Source: Flavobacterium aquicola | GTDB taxonomy: Bacteria; Bacteroidota; Bacteroidia; Flavobacteriales; Flavobacteriaceae | Assembly (NCBI RefSeq): GCF_003385115.1 | Contig: NZ_QUNI01000002.1 | Coordinates: 124,001 to 188,000, forward strand | Direction of reading: 5' to 3' | Length of the DNA stretch: 64,000 nucleotides | Part shown: positions 1 through 10,196 of the stretch, piece by piece | Layout of the letters: each line of letters starts with the position of its first letter | Position numbering within the stretch: the stretch's first letter is position 1 | The notes under the pieces: generated by a model | Databases searched by the model: none | The model's input: the letters and a program-made list of their open reading frames with translations, nothing else | Told to the model about the DNA's origin: nothing | Program-made: the position numbers and the translations under genes

Positions 1-1042
1 TATCTTTGACGTTGATGCCAAGCTTATCGAAATAGCCAACGAAGAAGAAAAAACTTTTGCGCCCGACTTTTGGAACAATGCCAAAGAAGCCGAAATTATT
101 GTAAAAAATCTTCGAGGAAAAAAGAAATGGATTGAAGACTATAACAAGGCTGTCGACATGACTGACGAGTTACAGCTTGCTTATGATTTCTACAAAGAAG
201 GAGAATTAACTCCCGAAGAACTAGATCATCAGTACGATGTAACCCAAGCTCACATTGAAGCAATCGAATTCAAAAATATGCTTTCAGAAGAAGGTGATAG
301 TTTGAGTGCAGTTCTTCAGATTACTGCCGGAGCCGGCGGTACAGAAAGCTGCGATTGGGCCGAAATGCTTATGCGTATGTACATGATGTGGGCTGAAAAG
401 GAAGGCTACAAAATCCGTGAACTGAATTTTCAAAAAGGTGATGCAGCCGGTATAAAAACGGTTACATTAGAAATTGAAGGTGATTATTCTTTTGGTTATC
501 TGAAAGGAGAAAACGGCGTTCACCGTTTGGTGCGTATTTCGCCTTTTGACAGTAATGCAAAAAGACATACTTCTTTTGTTTCCGTGTACGTATATCCGCT
601 TGTTGACGACACTATCGAAATTGAAATCAATCCAGCCGATATAGAAATTACAACCGCTCGTTCCAGTGGTGCCGGAGGTCAAAATGTAAACAAGGTAGAA
701 ACCAAAGTACAATTGACACACAAGCCAACCGGAATTCAGATTCAGTGTTCTGAGACGCGTTCGCAGCACGATAACAGAACTCGTGCGATGCAAATGTTAC
801 GTTCTCAATTATATGAAATTGAACTCAAAAAACAGCAGGAACAGCGTTCTGATATTGAAGCCGGAAAAATGAAAATTGAATGGGGATCACAAATACGTAA
901 TTATGTAATGCAACCCTACAAACTAGTCAAAGATGTTAGAACAGGACAGGAAACCAGCGATGTAGACAGCGTAATGAATGGAAACATTGATGGCTTTCTA
1001 AAAGCATATCTAATGATGATGGGACAAAAAGAGGAAGAATAA
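1..1042 (+). CDS. prfB: Peptide chain release factor 2 (5' end outside window)
   Basis: Class I release factor that reads UAA and UGA and triggers peptidyl-tRNA hydrolysis on the ribosome. The reading frame is open from base 2 ([13 protein letters not shown]...), so the gene starts before the window and the first in-frame ATG at 158 is internal. The GGQ hydrolysis motif ([13 protein letters not shown]) is encoded near 667-705, and the RF2-type SPF codon-recognition tripeptide ([13 protein letters not shown]) near 537-575, which separates it from RF1 (PxT). The C-terminus is the usual release-factor tail. Because the start is missing, I cannot say whether the programmed +1 frameshift found in many prfB genes is present. 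A strong terminator follows. Confidence 0.97.
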   Translation, partial: IFDVDAKLIEIANEEEKTFAPDFWNNAKEAEIIVKNLRGKKKWIEDYNKAVDMTDELQLAYDFYKEGELTPEELDHQYDVTQAHIEAIEFKNMLSEEGDSLSAVLQITAGAGGTESCDWAEMLMRMYMMWAEKEGYKIRELNFQKGDAAGIKTVTLEIEGDYSFGYLKGENGVHRLVRISPFDSNAKRHTSFVSVYVYPLVDDTIEIEINPADIEITTARSSGAGGQNVNKVETKVQLTHKPTGIQIQCSETRSQHDNRTRAMQMLRSQLYEIELKKQQEQRSDIEAGKMKIEWGSQIRNYVMQPYKLVKDVRTGQETSDVDSVMNGNIDGFLKAYLMMMGQKEEE

Positions 1043-1071
1043 ATACTGAAAGTATTCTGACTTATAAATGC

Positions 1072-1103
1072 AAACCCGACAGTTTCAACTTGTCGGGTTT
1101 TTT
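1072..1103. terminator. Bidirectional intrinsic terminator
   Basis: Stem AACCCGACA / TGTCGGGTT with a short loop, flanked by A-rich and T-rich runs. It sits between convergent prfB and the phospholipase gene and can serve both strands. Confidence 0.88.
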
Positions 1104-1111
1104 ATATAAAA

Positions 1112-2017
1112 TTACAGCCATTCAACCAGGGAAATTCCAACTCCAACTGTTGTCTGTAAATGATTATAATCTATTAATGACTCACCATAACCATGTGAAA
1201 CTTGAAAATAAGCTTTCAAATTGTTTTTAATGGGGTAAGACCAGGAAAATTCTGCGTAACCTCTTGGCGTTGAATTGAAATTCATATTATAACCTCCCAG
1301 GAATGAAACTATATGTCCTTTTTTTTCATAAATAACATTCAAATCAGCACGTCCTGTATAATCTGAAATATCTGGATTGTCCCCGCTATTATCTGACAAT
1401 CCATACCATGACCTCAAATAAACCGTCCAGTTTTTTCGTTCGAGTCCTGCATGTAGAATAAATCTGTTTAAACTCCTTGAAAAAGGGTCGCTTTTTCCAT
1501 TAGACAAATGGTTAAATGCAATTCCTACCATTCGGGTATTAAAACCTAAAACCTTAAATTTGACAGGGAAATTCAAAATTATTTCAGGTTCATAATTTAT
1601 TTCCCTGAAAGGACGTGAAAGTTCATGATTATAAAGCTGCCAAAATGATTTTTGGGTATAAGCAACCCATAAATCGGCACTTCCCCACAAAAAACTCTGC
1701 AACACCTTAGTCTTAAAACTCAATTGAAATTTAAACTCAATGTTATCATACGGCAGCTCTTCCGGCACTATATATTCAGGGCTGTTATTTTCAGAATGAG
1801 GCTGATCATTGGGATTGCTTGAATACTTACCTAACAGGAAGTAAATAGGCTTGTACGGCGTTAGTAAAAAAGTACTTCTAACAGCAGTGGTATCTAATTC
1901 CCATCGCTGAGACAAATTTTTGGGTTTGACTCTAATATCATTCAAAGATTGAATCTGGGCATGTGCTGCAAAAGAAAGTAACAGCCAGAAAAAGGTTATA
2001 GATGTTCTTAATTTCAT
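1112..2017 (-). CDS. pldA: Outer membrane phospholipase A (OMPLA)
   Basis: Predicted outer-membrane phospholipase A1 that hydrolyses acyl chains of misplaced phospholipids in the outer leaflet. A signal peptide ends near residue 20 (SFAAHA|Q). The hallmark block NHLSNGKSDPFSRSLNR is present, with the catalytic His and Ser at about residues 170 and 172, and YTQKSFWQLYN and NYEPE upstream match the family. The 301 residues end in beta strands and a terminal hydrophobic segment (GVGISLVEWL), as for a 12-strand barrel. It is monocistronic and converges on prfB. Family assignment is firm; the physiological substrate is inferred. Confidence 0.92.
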   Translation of the reverse strand: MKLRTSITFFWLLLSFAAHAQIQSLNDIRVKPKNLSQRWELDTTAVRSTFLLTPYKPIYFLLGKYSSNPNDQPHSENNSPEYIVPEELPYDNIEFKFQLSFKTKVLQSFLWGSADLWVAYTQKSFWQLYNHELSRPFREINYEPEIILNFPVKFKVLGFNTRMVGIAFNHLSNGKSDPFSRSLNRFILHAGLERKNWTVYLRSWYGLSDNSGDNPDISDYTGRADLNVIYEKKGHIVSFLGGYNMNFNSTPRGYAEFSWSYPIKNNLKAYFQVSHGYGESLIDYNHLQTTVGVGISLVEWL

Positions 2018-2295
2018 ATAAATTAAATGTGGTTTTCATTAACAAATGTACTTTCTAGTGAAACAAAGCCATTATAGCTTTTCAATTAATATTTATATAA
2101 TTATCACATTAAAAAACTTTATTAAGTTCTCGACCAGGACATGCTATAAGCATTGTTAAAATATATCCAGTTTTTATTTTTAAATATCTTTAAAGAACAT
2201 TAAATTGCTGAAAATTTAAAATCAAACTTATAAAACGAATAATTTCAATCGTTTTCGTAAATTAGCAGACATTAAGAAAACACATTTTTACTCTT

Positions 2296-3924
2296 ATGGA
2301 TTTAAACTTCAATACAAACGAAGATCACAATAAGCTTTTACTTTCTGACCTCAGACAAAAATTTGCCAAAGTCAAACTTGGAGGAGGTGAAAAACGAATC
2401 GAAAAACTTCATGCCGAAGGAAAAATGACCGCTCGAGAGCGAATTGATTATCTATTAGATGAAAATGCAAAATCCATTGAGATTGGAGCTTTTGCCGGTA
2501 AAAAAATGTATGCAGAACATGGCGGCTGTCCGTCAGGCGGGGTGATAGTAAAAATTGGATACATCAGAGGAAAACAATGTATTGTTGTTGCCAATGATGC
2601 AACTGTAAAAGCTGGCGCATGGTTTCCTATTACTGCTAAGAAAAACCTTAGAGCTCAGGAAATCGCGATAGAAAATCGTCTACCCCTTATCTATTTGGTT
2701 GACAGCGCAGGAGTTTATCTGCCTTTGCAGGACGAAATTTTTCCAGACAAGGAACATTTTGGACGCATCTTCAGGAACAACGCCATAATGAGCAGTATGG
2801 GAATCACCCAAATAGCTGCTGTTATGGGCAGCTGTGTAGCTGGCGGTGCGTATCTTCCGATTATGAGCGATGAAGCTTTAATTGTTGATAAAACAGGAAG
2901 CATCTTTTTGGCAGGCAGTTATTTAGTCAAAGCTGCTATTGGAGAAAGTATTGACAATGAAACTTTGGGAGGAGCAACAACACACTGCGAAATTTCAGGT
3001 GTAACAGATTACAAAGCCAAAGATGATAAAGACGCTTTAGATAAAATAAAAAATATAGTCGATAAAATTGGTGATTTCGATAAAGCAGGATTCAATCGCA
3101 TTAAAGCAGAAAAACCGGCTTTGGACGAAAAAGAAATCTACGGCATTTTACCAAAAGCAAGAAATGAGCAATATGACATGATGGAAATCATCAGTCGATT
3201 GGTAGATAATTCAGAGTTTGAAGCATACAAAGAAGGATACGGTCAGTCGCTTATTACAGGCTATGCCAGAATTGACGGCTGGGCCGTGGGAATTGTTACC
3301 AATCAAAGAAAAGTTGTAAAGACTACCAAAGGTGAAATGCAGTTTGGCGGTGTTATTTATTCCGATTCTGCAGATAAAGCGACCCGTTTTATTGCTAATT
3401 GCAATCAAAAGAAAATTCCACTGGTATTTATTCAAGATGTGACCGGATTTATGGTAGGTTCAAAATCTGAACATGGGGGCATTATAAAAGATGGTGCCAA
3501 AATGGTGAATGCGGTTTCTAATTCGGTAGTGCCAAAATTCACCGTAATAGTTGGAAATTCTTATGGAGCTGGAAATTATGCTATGTGTGGCAAAGCATTT
3601 GATCCCCGATTAATATTTGCTTGGCCCAGTGCTGAATTAGCCGTTATGGGGGGCACGCAGGCGGCAAAAGTATTGGCACAAATTGAAGCTTCCTCTTTAA
3701 AAAGCAAAGGCGAAGTTATCGATGAAGTTAAGGAAGCTGAACTGTTTTCTAAAATTAAAGCGCGTTACGATGAACAAGTTTCTCCTTATTATGCCGCTGC
3801 CCGTTTGTGGACTGATGCCATTATTGATCCGCTGGATACTAGAACTTGGATATCAATAGGAATTGAAGCAGCTAACCATGCTCCTATCGAAAAACAATTT
3901 AATTTGGGAGTAATTCAGGTTTAG
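2296..3924 (+). CDS. Acyl-CoA carboxylase, carboxyltransferase (beta) subunit
   Basis: Biotin-dependent carboxyltransferase of the propionyl-/methylcrotonyl-CoA carboxylase beta family, moving CO2 from carboxybiotin to an acyl-CoA. The 542 residues contain two crotonase-like halves: an N-terminal half with the glycine-rich oxyanion stretch GSCVAGGAYLPIMSD, and a C-terminal half with FIQDVTGFMVGS and GNSYGAGNYAMCGKAFDPR. The start MDLNFNTNEDHNK fits the length of methylcrotonyl-type beta subunits. No biotin carboxylase or biotin-carrier gene is adjacent, so the alpha subunit must be elsewhere and substrate specificity cannot be decided here. Confidence 0.9.
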   Translation: MDLNFNTNEDHNKLLLSDLRQKFAKVKLGGGEKRIEKLHAEGKMTARERIDYLLDENAKSIEIGAFAGKKMYAEHGGCPSGGVIVKIGYIRGKQCIVVANDATVKAGAWFPITAKKNLRAQEIAIENRLPLIYLVDSAGVYLPLQDEIFPDKEHFGRIFRNNAIMSSMGITQIAAVMGSCVAGGAYLPIMSDEALIVDKTGSIFLAGSYLVKAAIGESIDNETLGGATTHCEISGVTDYKAKDDKDALDKIKNIVDKIGDFDKAGFNRIKAEKPALDEKEIYGILPKARNEQYDMMEIISRLVDNSEFEAYKEGYGQSLITGYARIDGWAVGIVTNQRKVVKTTKGEMQFGGVIYSDSADKATRFIANCNQKKIPLVFIQDVTGFMVGSKSEHGGIIKDGAKMVNAVSNSVVPKFTVIVGNSYGAGNYAMCGKAFDPRLIFAWPSAELAVMGGTQAAKVLAQIEASSLKSKGEVIDEVKEAELFSKIKARYDEQVSPYYAAARLWTDAIIDPLDTRTWISIGIEAANHAPIEKQFNLGVIQV

Positions 3925-4115
3925 AATTCCAAATCCACCTATTTTAAAGCCTTTTAATCGTTTTTCATAAGAAGAATTTTAACACAGTACTATTAAAAGA
4001 ATAACATAAATAAAATCACCTGATAAAAAGAATTAACATTTTTAAGCACAGCAAAACACACATATATCATTAATAATTAGTACCTTAGTAGTAACAATTT
4101 AAAACTCTAGATATT

Positions 4116-4547
4116 ATGAACAATGTAAAAAGCTTAAATAAGTGGGCCAATGCGCATACTTATTTACCAGTAGATATACTTAGAATGGCTCTTGGTGTTT
4201 TTTTATTTATGAAAGGAGTTTATTTTTTTTCAAATACGCAGTATCTAATTGATTTATTATCGCCTATAGATAAATTCGACAAATTTGGAGGAGGTATGTT
4301 TCTGATTCATTATATAGCTCCTGCACATTTGATCGGCGGTATTTTAATTTTCTTCGGATTACTGACGCGCTGGGCCATAGCAGGACAGCTGCCTATTTTA
4401 ATCAGTGCCATTATTATCAACTTTATGGGACAGATGCACCATCAAAATTTACTTTTGGCAATACTGACTCTGGGAGTGTGTATTTTTTTCCTAATTTATG
4501 GAGGCGGAAAAAATTCGGCAGATTATTATTTTAAAATGCAGCAGTAA
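4116..4547 (+). CDS. DoxX family membrane protein
   Basis: Small integral membrane protein of 143 residues with four predicted hydrophobic helices. The first (DILRMALGVFLFMKGVYFF) carries the Arg-x3-Gly pattern typical of DoxX/SURF4-like proteins. Some DoxX relatives act in thiosulfate:quinone oxidoreductase or oxidative-stress complexes, but no partner gene is nearby and no specific role can be assigned. A terminator lies just downstream. Confidence 0.8.
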   Translation: MNNVKSLNKWANAHTYLPVDILRMALGVFLFMKGVYFFSNTQYLIDLLSPIDKFDKFGGGMFLIHYIAPAHLIGGILIFFGLLTRWAIAGQLPILISAIIINFMGQMHHQNLLLAILTLGVCIFFLIYGGGKNSADYYFKMQQ

Positions 4548-4581
4548 CTGTAATCCTGAATTAGCAGAAAATATTAGAAAT

Positions 4582-4612
4582 AAAAAGAGAGGAATAATGT
4601 CCTCTCTTTTTT
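4582..4612. terminator. Intrinsic terminator after the DoxX gene
   Basis: AAAAGAGAGGA / TCCTCTCTTTT stem with a short loop and terminal T run, between the DoxX gene and the convergent menE. Confidence 0.88.
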
Positions 4613-4638
4613 ATTTCACAAAACTTTTGATTAAAATT

Positions 4639-5694
4639 TTAATTAGCAATAACTAATTTTTTACTCTCTTCTCTCATTATTTTGCCAGTAGCAGTTTCTT
4701 TAAATTTAGGTATAAAAATAATGTCTTTTGGTTTCTCATATTTATCCAAAACATCAAATACTGAGTTATTGATATCTATTGTTTCTCCTTCTACATATAA
4801 AACCACTTTTTCACCCAAACTATCATCTTGCTCACCATTTACAAAATAACGTCTAGGAATCAATGTAGATAGTTTGCTCTCAACCTGCTCAGGCATAATT
4901 TTAATACCGCCGCTATTAATTACATTATCGAAACGTCCTAACCAGACAAACTGTGTATCTGAAATGAGCTTCACTATATCATTTGTAACGATTTTTTCGT
5001 TTCTGATATTTTTAGCAAGAATCTCTAAACATTGATTTTCATTGATAGAAACTGTAACATTTGGCAATGTTGTAAATGCCTCTGTACCAATTTTTTTAGC
5101 TGCAATATGAGTAATAGTTTCTGTCATTCCATAAGTCTCATAAATCTGGACTGGCAATTTAACCAATTCCTGTTCCAATGATTTATGAACCTTAACTCCC
5201 CCAATAATTATCTTTTTTATATTAGTTAGCTTATTGATCGAGTTTTTGGCCTGAAGTGGCACCATAGCGGCAAAATCATATTTTTGATCATTATATTCTA
5301 ACGGATTTGAACTTGGCTCTACAAAATCCATATCCAGACCGAGAATAAATGAACGCACAAACATCATTTTACCAGCAACATAATTTACCGGCAGGCAATG
5401 CAGTACTTTATTTCCAGGCTCTAATCCAAAAAAATCTCCAGTTGAAATCGCTGACTGGACCATGGCCTCTTTTTCGACTCTTATTGTTTTTGGTTCACCT
5501 GTAGTTCCCGAAGTAAACATGTCGATATAAGATTTATCATCAAACCAGTCCAGTAAAAAATCTCCGACTGCCTGCTCAAAATCTGCTCCTTCTTTTATAA
5601 AACTATAAGCAATTCTGCATAAATCTTCTTTTGTTAAATGATGACCATTTATTTTAAAATGATTGTGTACATTTTTGTATGTTATTGCACTCAT
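4639..5694 (-). CDS. menE: O-succinylbenzoate-CoA ligase-like AMP-binding enzyme
   Basis: Adenylate-forming enzyme, best matched to the short MenE of Bacteroidota, which activates o-succinylbenzoate with CoA in menaquinone synthesis. Motifs in order: P-loop FTSGTTGEPKTIRV (about residues 61-74), ETYGMTETITHIA (A5), WLGRFDNVINSGGIKI (A8) and the C-terminal catalytic lysine motif TATGKIMR (A10). At 351 residues it is about 100 shorter than typical acyl-CoA synthetases, mainly at the N-terminus, as usual for MenE in this phylum. It lies 36 bp after the CPBP gene on the same strand, so they are probably cotranscribed. Other men genes are not in the window. Confidence 0.82.
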   Translation of the reverse strand: MSAITYKNVHNHFKINGHHLTKEDLCRIAYSFIKEGADFEQAVGDFLLDWFDDKSYIDMFTSGTTGEPKTIRVEKEAMVQSAISTGDFFGLEPGNKVLHCLPVNYVAGKMMFVRSFILGLDMDFVEPSSNPLEYNDQKYDFAAMVPLQAKNSINKLTNIKKIIIGGVKVHKSLEQELVKLPVQIYETYGMTETITHIAAKKIGTEAFTTLPNVTVSINENQCLEILAKNIRNEKIVTNDIVKLISDTQFVWLGRFDNVINSGGIKIMPEQVESKLSTLIPRRYFVNGEQDDSLGEKVVLYVEGETIDINNSVFDVLDKYEKPKDIIFIPKFKETATGKIMREESKKLVIAN

Positions 5695-5730
5695 GATAAT
5701 ATTGATAATTTTATGTTACTCATCTAAAAA

Positions 5731-6642
5731 TCAAATACTTTCTGTCAGTTTTTTTACCCACTCCGTCCATTTGTATTTATACCCAAATATAAGCAAAAGC
5801 AAAGGATAAATCACTATTACAGGGAAGATAATATCGAATCCAGCTTCAGGTTCTGACACATCTTTAAAAATAGAATACGTTTGAAAAGCAGTCCAGTCTG
5901 ATGTCACTAATAGTGCTCCTATTAAGTTGTTTGCAGCATGAAATCCTAATGCTAGTTCCATTCCGTCATCCATCAAAGTAATTATACCTAACAACAATCC
6001 TGTTCCTATATAATACACCATAATTATATTGCCAATCTTCGAAACTTCGGGATTAGACAAATGCAGCAGTCCGAAAATAGCTGATGTCATCAACAATGGC
6101 AGCCATTTATTTCGTGATAAATTAGCGAAGCCCTGCATTAAATAACCCCTAAAAATCAATTCTTCAACAGTTGTCTGCACAGGAATCAATAGAACAGCGA
6201 TTACCAGTAAAATTAAAAAAGGAATTGGCTGAAAATTAATTTCAAAATCAGATGGATTTAAATAATAAGTAACCAGCGTCGAAACAATAGTAATTAGTGT
6301 CCATATAGAAAATGAAAACAGCACTCTTTTCCAATCGATTTTTTTTCTGGTGGTAACTATTGACAGAAACGTTTGCTGATGCAAAAACCGAACAACAAAA
6401 TACACACCACCCAGCGCCGCAACATAAGAAATGAGTAAAAGAAACAAATTTAAATTGGGTTCAAAAAAATGAAGCAGTTCGGCATCAGTAGTGGGATATG
6501 ACTTTCCTTTAAAAGCGGTTTCAAATAAAATCATCGCCAACATAGGAATTTGTCCCAAAAAAGAGGCGACGACAATAATCACTAAACCTAAAAGATAATT
6601 CCAAAATTTATTTTTTTCGTTTATTCCCTGTTCTAAAAACAT
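5731..6642 (-). CDS. CPBP family intramembrane glutamic endopeptidase
   Basis: Multi-pass membrane protease-like protein of 303 residues in the CAAX/CPBP (Abi, Rce1-like) family. Catalytic motifs are intact: EELIFRGY (E160, E161, R165), FGLLHLSNP (H194) and GFHAANN (H235, N239). About eight hydrophobic segments are visible. CPBP proteins process prenylated or other membrane-embedded substrates, and bacterial members are often near bacteriocin or secretion genes; none is here. It is the upstream partner of menE. Confidence 0.87.
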   Translation of the reverse strand: MFLEQGINEKNKFWNYLLGLVIIVVASFLGQIPMLAMILFETAFKGKSYPTTDAELLHFFEPNLNLFLLLISYVAALGGVYFVVRFLHQQTFLSIVTTRKKIDWKRVLFSFSIWTLITIVSTLVTYYLNPSDFEINFQPIPFLILLVIAVLLIPVQTTVEELIFRGYLMQGFANLSRNKWLPLLMTSAIFGLLHLSNPEVSKIGNIIMVYYIGTGLLLGIITLMDDGMELALGFHAANNLIGALLVTSDWTAFQTYSIFKDVSEPEAGFDIIFPVIVIYPLLLLIFGYKYKWTEWVKKLTESI

Positions 6643-6747
6643 CCGTTATTTTTTTCTAGATTATACTTAAAATGGCATTTCAAATCTTACTTTTGCCGAA
6701 ACTAAAGTAGCTATTTTTATTTTAGAATAACCCAAATATTAATCAAA

Positions 6748-7089
6748 ATGATACAAATTTACCATAATCAGCGCTGCGGAAAATCAAGAAACTGTTTGTT
6801 GTTTTTACAAGAATCAAACCAAGAGTTTGAAATTATTAATTATCTCAATACTCCTCCTTCAGCAGAAGAATTGACTTCATTATTAAAAAAATTAAACTTC
6901 TCTCCTATTGAATTAGTTCGGCAAAAAGAAAAAATCTGGATTGAGAATTATAAAGGCAAAACTTTAACGGACCGGGAAATTATTGAGGCCATGGTCGAAA
7001 ATCCAATTCTTATCGAAAGACCAATCGTAGTTAAAGATAATCAGGCAATTATAGGCCGAGACTTGGATCAAGTAGAACCATTTCTTTAA
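6748..7089 (+). CDS. arsC: ArsC/Spx-family arsenate reductase-like protein
   Basis: Thioredoxin-fold protein of 113 residues of the glutaredoxin-linked arsenate reductase family. The active-site Cys is C10 in NQRCGKSRN, and the conserved arginine region LIERPIVV is near the C-terminus. No arsenite pump or ArsR regulator is adjacent. In flavobacteria such stand-alone genes are common, so a housekeeping redox role is as likely as arsenic resistance. A TACTTTTG hexamer matching TAnnTTTG at 6688-6695 may be its -7 box. Confidence 0.85.
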   Translation: MIQIYHNQRCGKSRNCLLFLQESNQEFEIINYLNTPPSAEELTSLLKKLNFSPIELVRQKEKIWIENYKGKTLTDREIIEAMVENPILIERPIVVKDNQAIIGRDLDQVEPFL

Positions 7090-7170
7090 ACATTAACATA
7101 AGTTTAAGAAACCTCATTTAAACTTTTTAAACTTTTCTGCGTCTTACCTCAAAATCTTATTTATTACTAA

Positions 7171-9621
7171 ATGAAAAATTTAAAATTTACCATAGTTCTA
7201 TTATTCCTACTATTAGGACTATCCAATTTTGCTCAGCAAGGACCTCCAGCATTTACCAAAGTTAAAGTTACTGGAAAAATCGTTGACAAAAAGAGTAATC
7301 AGCCCTTAGAATATGCTACTATTACTTTAAAGAATCAAAAAAATCCAAAGGCCATTTCTGGCGGAATAACAAACAACAAAGGCGAATACGAAGCTGATGT
7401 TATTCCAGGAGTGTATGATATCACTATCGAATTTATTTCTTTCAAAAACATAGAAATAAAAGACAAAAAAATAACCGAACCAACTTCCCTTGGCACCATT
7501 GCCCTCGAAGATGATGCCTCGCAATTAAACGAAGTAGTTGTTCGTGCCGAGAAATCTTCAGTAGAGATCAAGCTCGATAAAAAAGTATACAATGTTGGTC
7601 AGGATATGATGGTAAAAGGCGGAACTGTAAGCGATGTTTTGGACAATGTTCCTTCTGTTTCTGTTGATACCGAAGGAAATGTAAGCTTAAGAGGAAGCGA
7701 CAACGTCCGGATATTAATTGACGGAAGACCATCCTATGCCGTAAACGTTGCTGAAGCTTTAAGACAGCTTCCTGCTGATGCGATTGACAAGGTCGAAGTT
7801 ATTACTAATCCATCTGCACGATATGATGCCGAAGGAGGGTCTGGTATAATTAATATTGTACTTAAAAAAGGTAAAAATCAAGGTTTTAACGGAACGCTTA
7901 TTGCTTCTACAGGTATTCCTGAAACTTATGGTTTAACTGCTAACATAAACTATAAAACAGAAAAATTAAACTACTTCACCACTGCGGGTTTTAACCATAG
8001 AACAAATGAAGGAGGCGGAAAAACCAATTCTGAGTATTTCAATGAAGATGGTTCTGTTAAAAATTACTTATATGAAGACCGTGAAACAGAGAGAACCAGA
8101 GATGGTTTTAATGGAAGAGCAGGTGTTGAATGGACTGTAGCGCCAAATACCTATTGGACAAATGCTATTAATTATGAAAAAAATACGGGTGAGGACAATG
8201 ATTTGATTAACTATAACAGCTATGATGCATCTCGAGTTTTCACAGGCACAACTTACCGTTTAAACACTGGCGATACTGGCAGTGAAAATGCCTCATTTAC
8301 TTCAAACTTAATTAAAAACTTCAACGATAAGGGACACAAACTTACCGTTGACACTTCTATTTCCAGAAATACTGATGACAGCCAAAGTGTAATTACAGGT
8401 TCTGACAATTATAATAATACGCTGAACAACCAAATTCAGAAACAAGGACAGTTACAAGCCGATTACGTTCTGCCTCTAGGAGAAGGAAGCCAGTTTGAAG
8501 CTGGATATAAAGGAAATTTTGCTGATTTAAACAATGAGTATTATGTTCTTGACGAGAATGGCATAAAAATTAAGAATTTATCAAACACTCTGGAATACAA
8601 AGAAAATATTAATGCTCTCTATACTCAGTATGGTTTCAAAGCAAATAAGTTCTCTTATTTATTTGGACTTCGATGGGAAGACACTAATATCGAAGTGAAT
8701 TTATTAGAAGACCCCATACAATTTAATACTAAAAAGTATAACAACTTTTTTCCTAGTGCTTTTATCAGTTATGAGATTTCAGATCAAAGCAACATCACAA
8801 CCAGCTACAGCAAGCGTCTTTCAAGACCAAGAGGACGTTTCATGAACCCTGCGGTAAATTATTCAAGTAATGTTAATATTTTTCAGGGAAATCCTGACCT
8901 AGATCCATCATTAACAAACAAATTTGACGTTGGTTATATCAAACGATGGGAAAAAGTAACCTTTAATACTTCGGCATATTTTGAAGATACCAAAGATGTT
9001 TTCAGCTTTGTTCGGTCTCCTACAGGTGATGTCGTGAATGGAGTTCCGGTAATTAAAAGCCAGCCAATCAACTTAGGAAAAGAGCAAAAATATGGTTTTG
9101 AATTTACTTTAAATTATAATCCATTCAAAATATGGAGAATAAACAGTAATTTCAATTTTTATAATGTAAAAACAACTGGAGAACACAGCTACACAGATAC
9201 AAATGACAAAGTTATAGTTCAAAACCTTGACAATGAAGCAACCACTTGGTTTGCAAGAGTGAGCTCAAAATTAACTTTGCCATACAAAATCGACTGGCAG
9301 CTGAACGGTACCTATAATGGGGAACAAAAAACTGCACAGGGAAAAAACTTAGATCAGTTTTCAATGAATACCGCTTTCAGTAAAGATGTAATGAAAGACA
9401 AAGCGACAATTGCATTCAATATCAGTGATATTTTCAACACCAGAAAAATGAGATCATATACCTATCTTGATAATCAAATCTCATATGGCGAAATGCAGTT
9501 CCGTAAACGTCAGTTCAATTTATCGTTTACTTACCGTTTCAACAAAGCGAAAAATGAGAGAGAGAAAAATGCGCCAAGAAATGAAGGTGGCGGAGATGGC
9601 GGTGGCGATTTCCCTGGATAA
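7171..9621 (+). CDS. TonB-dependent receptor-like outer membrane beta-barrel protein
   Basis: An 816-residue outer-membrane protein. It has a signal peptide (about residues 1-21, ending NFAQ), a carboxypeptidase-D-regulatory-like beta-sandwich (about 30-115, VTGKIVDKKSNQPLEYATI), a plug domain (about 125-235; SVSLRGSDNVRILIDGRPS and the IDKVEVITNPSARYDAEG block), then a large barrel of the OMP_b-brl_3 type. The substrate is unknown; no SusD partner follows. The last residues form a Gly/Asp-rich tail (GGGDGGGDFPG), so the protein does not end in the usual aromatic barrel signature. A terminator follows directly. Confidence 0.9.
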   Translation: MKNLKFTIVLLFLLLGLSNFAQQGPPAFTKVKVTGKIVDKKSNQPLEYATITLKNQKNPKAISGGITNNKGEYEADVIPGVYDITIEFISFKNIEIKDKKITEPTSLGTIALEDDASQLNEVVVRAEKSSVEIKLDKKVYNVGQDMMVKGGTVSDVLDNVPSVSVDTEGNVSLRGSDNVRILIDGRPSYAVNVAEALRQLPADAIDKVEVITNPSARYDAEGGSGIINIVLKKGKNQGFNGTLIASTGIPETYGLTANINYKTEKLNYFTTAGFNHRTNEGGGKTNSEYFNEDGSVKNYLYEDRETERTRDGFNGRAGVEWTVAPNTYWTNAINYEKNTGEDNDLINYNSYDASRVFTGTTYRLNTGDTGSENASFTSNLIKNFNDKGHKLTVDTSISRNTDDSQSVITGSDNYNNTLNNQIQKQGQLQADYVLPLGEGSQFEAGYKGNFADLNNEYYVLDENGIKIKNLSNTLEYKENINALYTQYGFKANKFSYLFGLRWEDTNIEVNLLEDPIQFNTKKYNNFFPSAFISYEISDQSNITTSYSKRLSRPRGRFMNPAVNYSSNVNIFQGNPDLDPSLTNKFDVGYIKRWEKVTFNTSAYFEDTKDVFSFVRSPTGDVVNGVPVIKSQPINLGKEQKYGFEFTLNYNPFKIWRINSNFNFYNVKTTGEHSYTDTNDKVIVQNLDNEATTWFARVSSKLTLPYKIDWQLNGTYNGEQKTAQGKNLDQFSMNTAFSKDVMKDKATIAFNISDIFNTRKMRSYTYLDNQISYGEMQFRKRQFNLSFTYRFNKAKNEREKNAPRNEGGGDGGGDFPG

Positions 9622-9645
9622 TATACAAACTCAACAAAATACCAC

Positions 9646-9679
9646 AAAAAAAGGATTCGTAATAACGAATCCTTTTTTA
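9646..9679. terminator. Intrinsic terminator
   Basis: AAAAAAAGGATTCG / CGAATCCTTTTTTT stem with loop TAATAA, between convergent genes. Confidence 0.93.
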
Positions 9680-9699
9680 TTTTAAAGTAAAAAAAAAGA

Positions 9700-9867
9700 C
9701 TAAGCTTCTTCTTCTTTTTGTTTTGCTTTCTTTTCTTTATATGCTTCCCAAGTTGCTCCACCTACCCAGTAAGATACGAAACCAACTAAGAAAAACATTA
9801 ACCAGAATCCCATTGTAAGGATGGTTAAGAAAAGTAAAAAGCCTAAATACTGTTGAAATTCAAACAT
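9700..9867 (-). CDS. Small membrane protein, unknown function
   Basis: A 55-residue protein beginning MFEFQQYLGF, with one long or two short hydrophobic helices (about residues 8-40) and a very basic/acidic C-terminal tail (EAYKEKKAKQKEEEA). I chose the ATG at 9865-9867; a longer form from a TTG at 9897 is possible but weaker. No family recognised. It is convergent with the TonB-type receptor gene and shares its terminator. Confidence 0.62.
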   Translation of the reverse strand: MFEFQQYLGFLLFLTILTMGFWLMFFLVGFVSYWVGGATWEAYKEKKAKQKEEEA

Positions 9868-10196
9868 GTTTTCCGGAATTTTTGAATGTAGCGACAAATG
9901 TATGATTTAAATCTTTTCAGACCAATAAAATCAGTAAAAACTACAGCATTTTATCAAAATATTTTTTATTCCTTAAACTAGGGAATGGCTAGGCTGAAGT
10001 TCTGCTTTATTAATTGAGAAATATTTCGCTTCGAAAAATAGCAAAACAGCTCTTTCTCTATTTTAAAACTTTAACGATATTCCAAAGCATCAATAAAAAA
10101 GCATACCAATTTTATCAAATTCATACTTAATAAAACAAAAGAGTTACTATTACATAAATTAATAATTATATTTGTTCAGTAATAAACAAAAAATTC
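9868..10196. other. Intergenic region upstream of the serine deaminase gene
   Basis: AT-rich 329-bp gap between divergent genes. A TATATTTG box at 10167-10174 matches the Bacteroidota -7 element and lies 23 bp before the sdaA start. I found no convincing -33 TTTG at the right distance. Nothing else recognised. Confidence 0.4.
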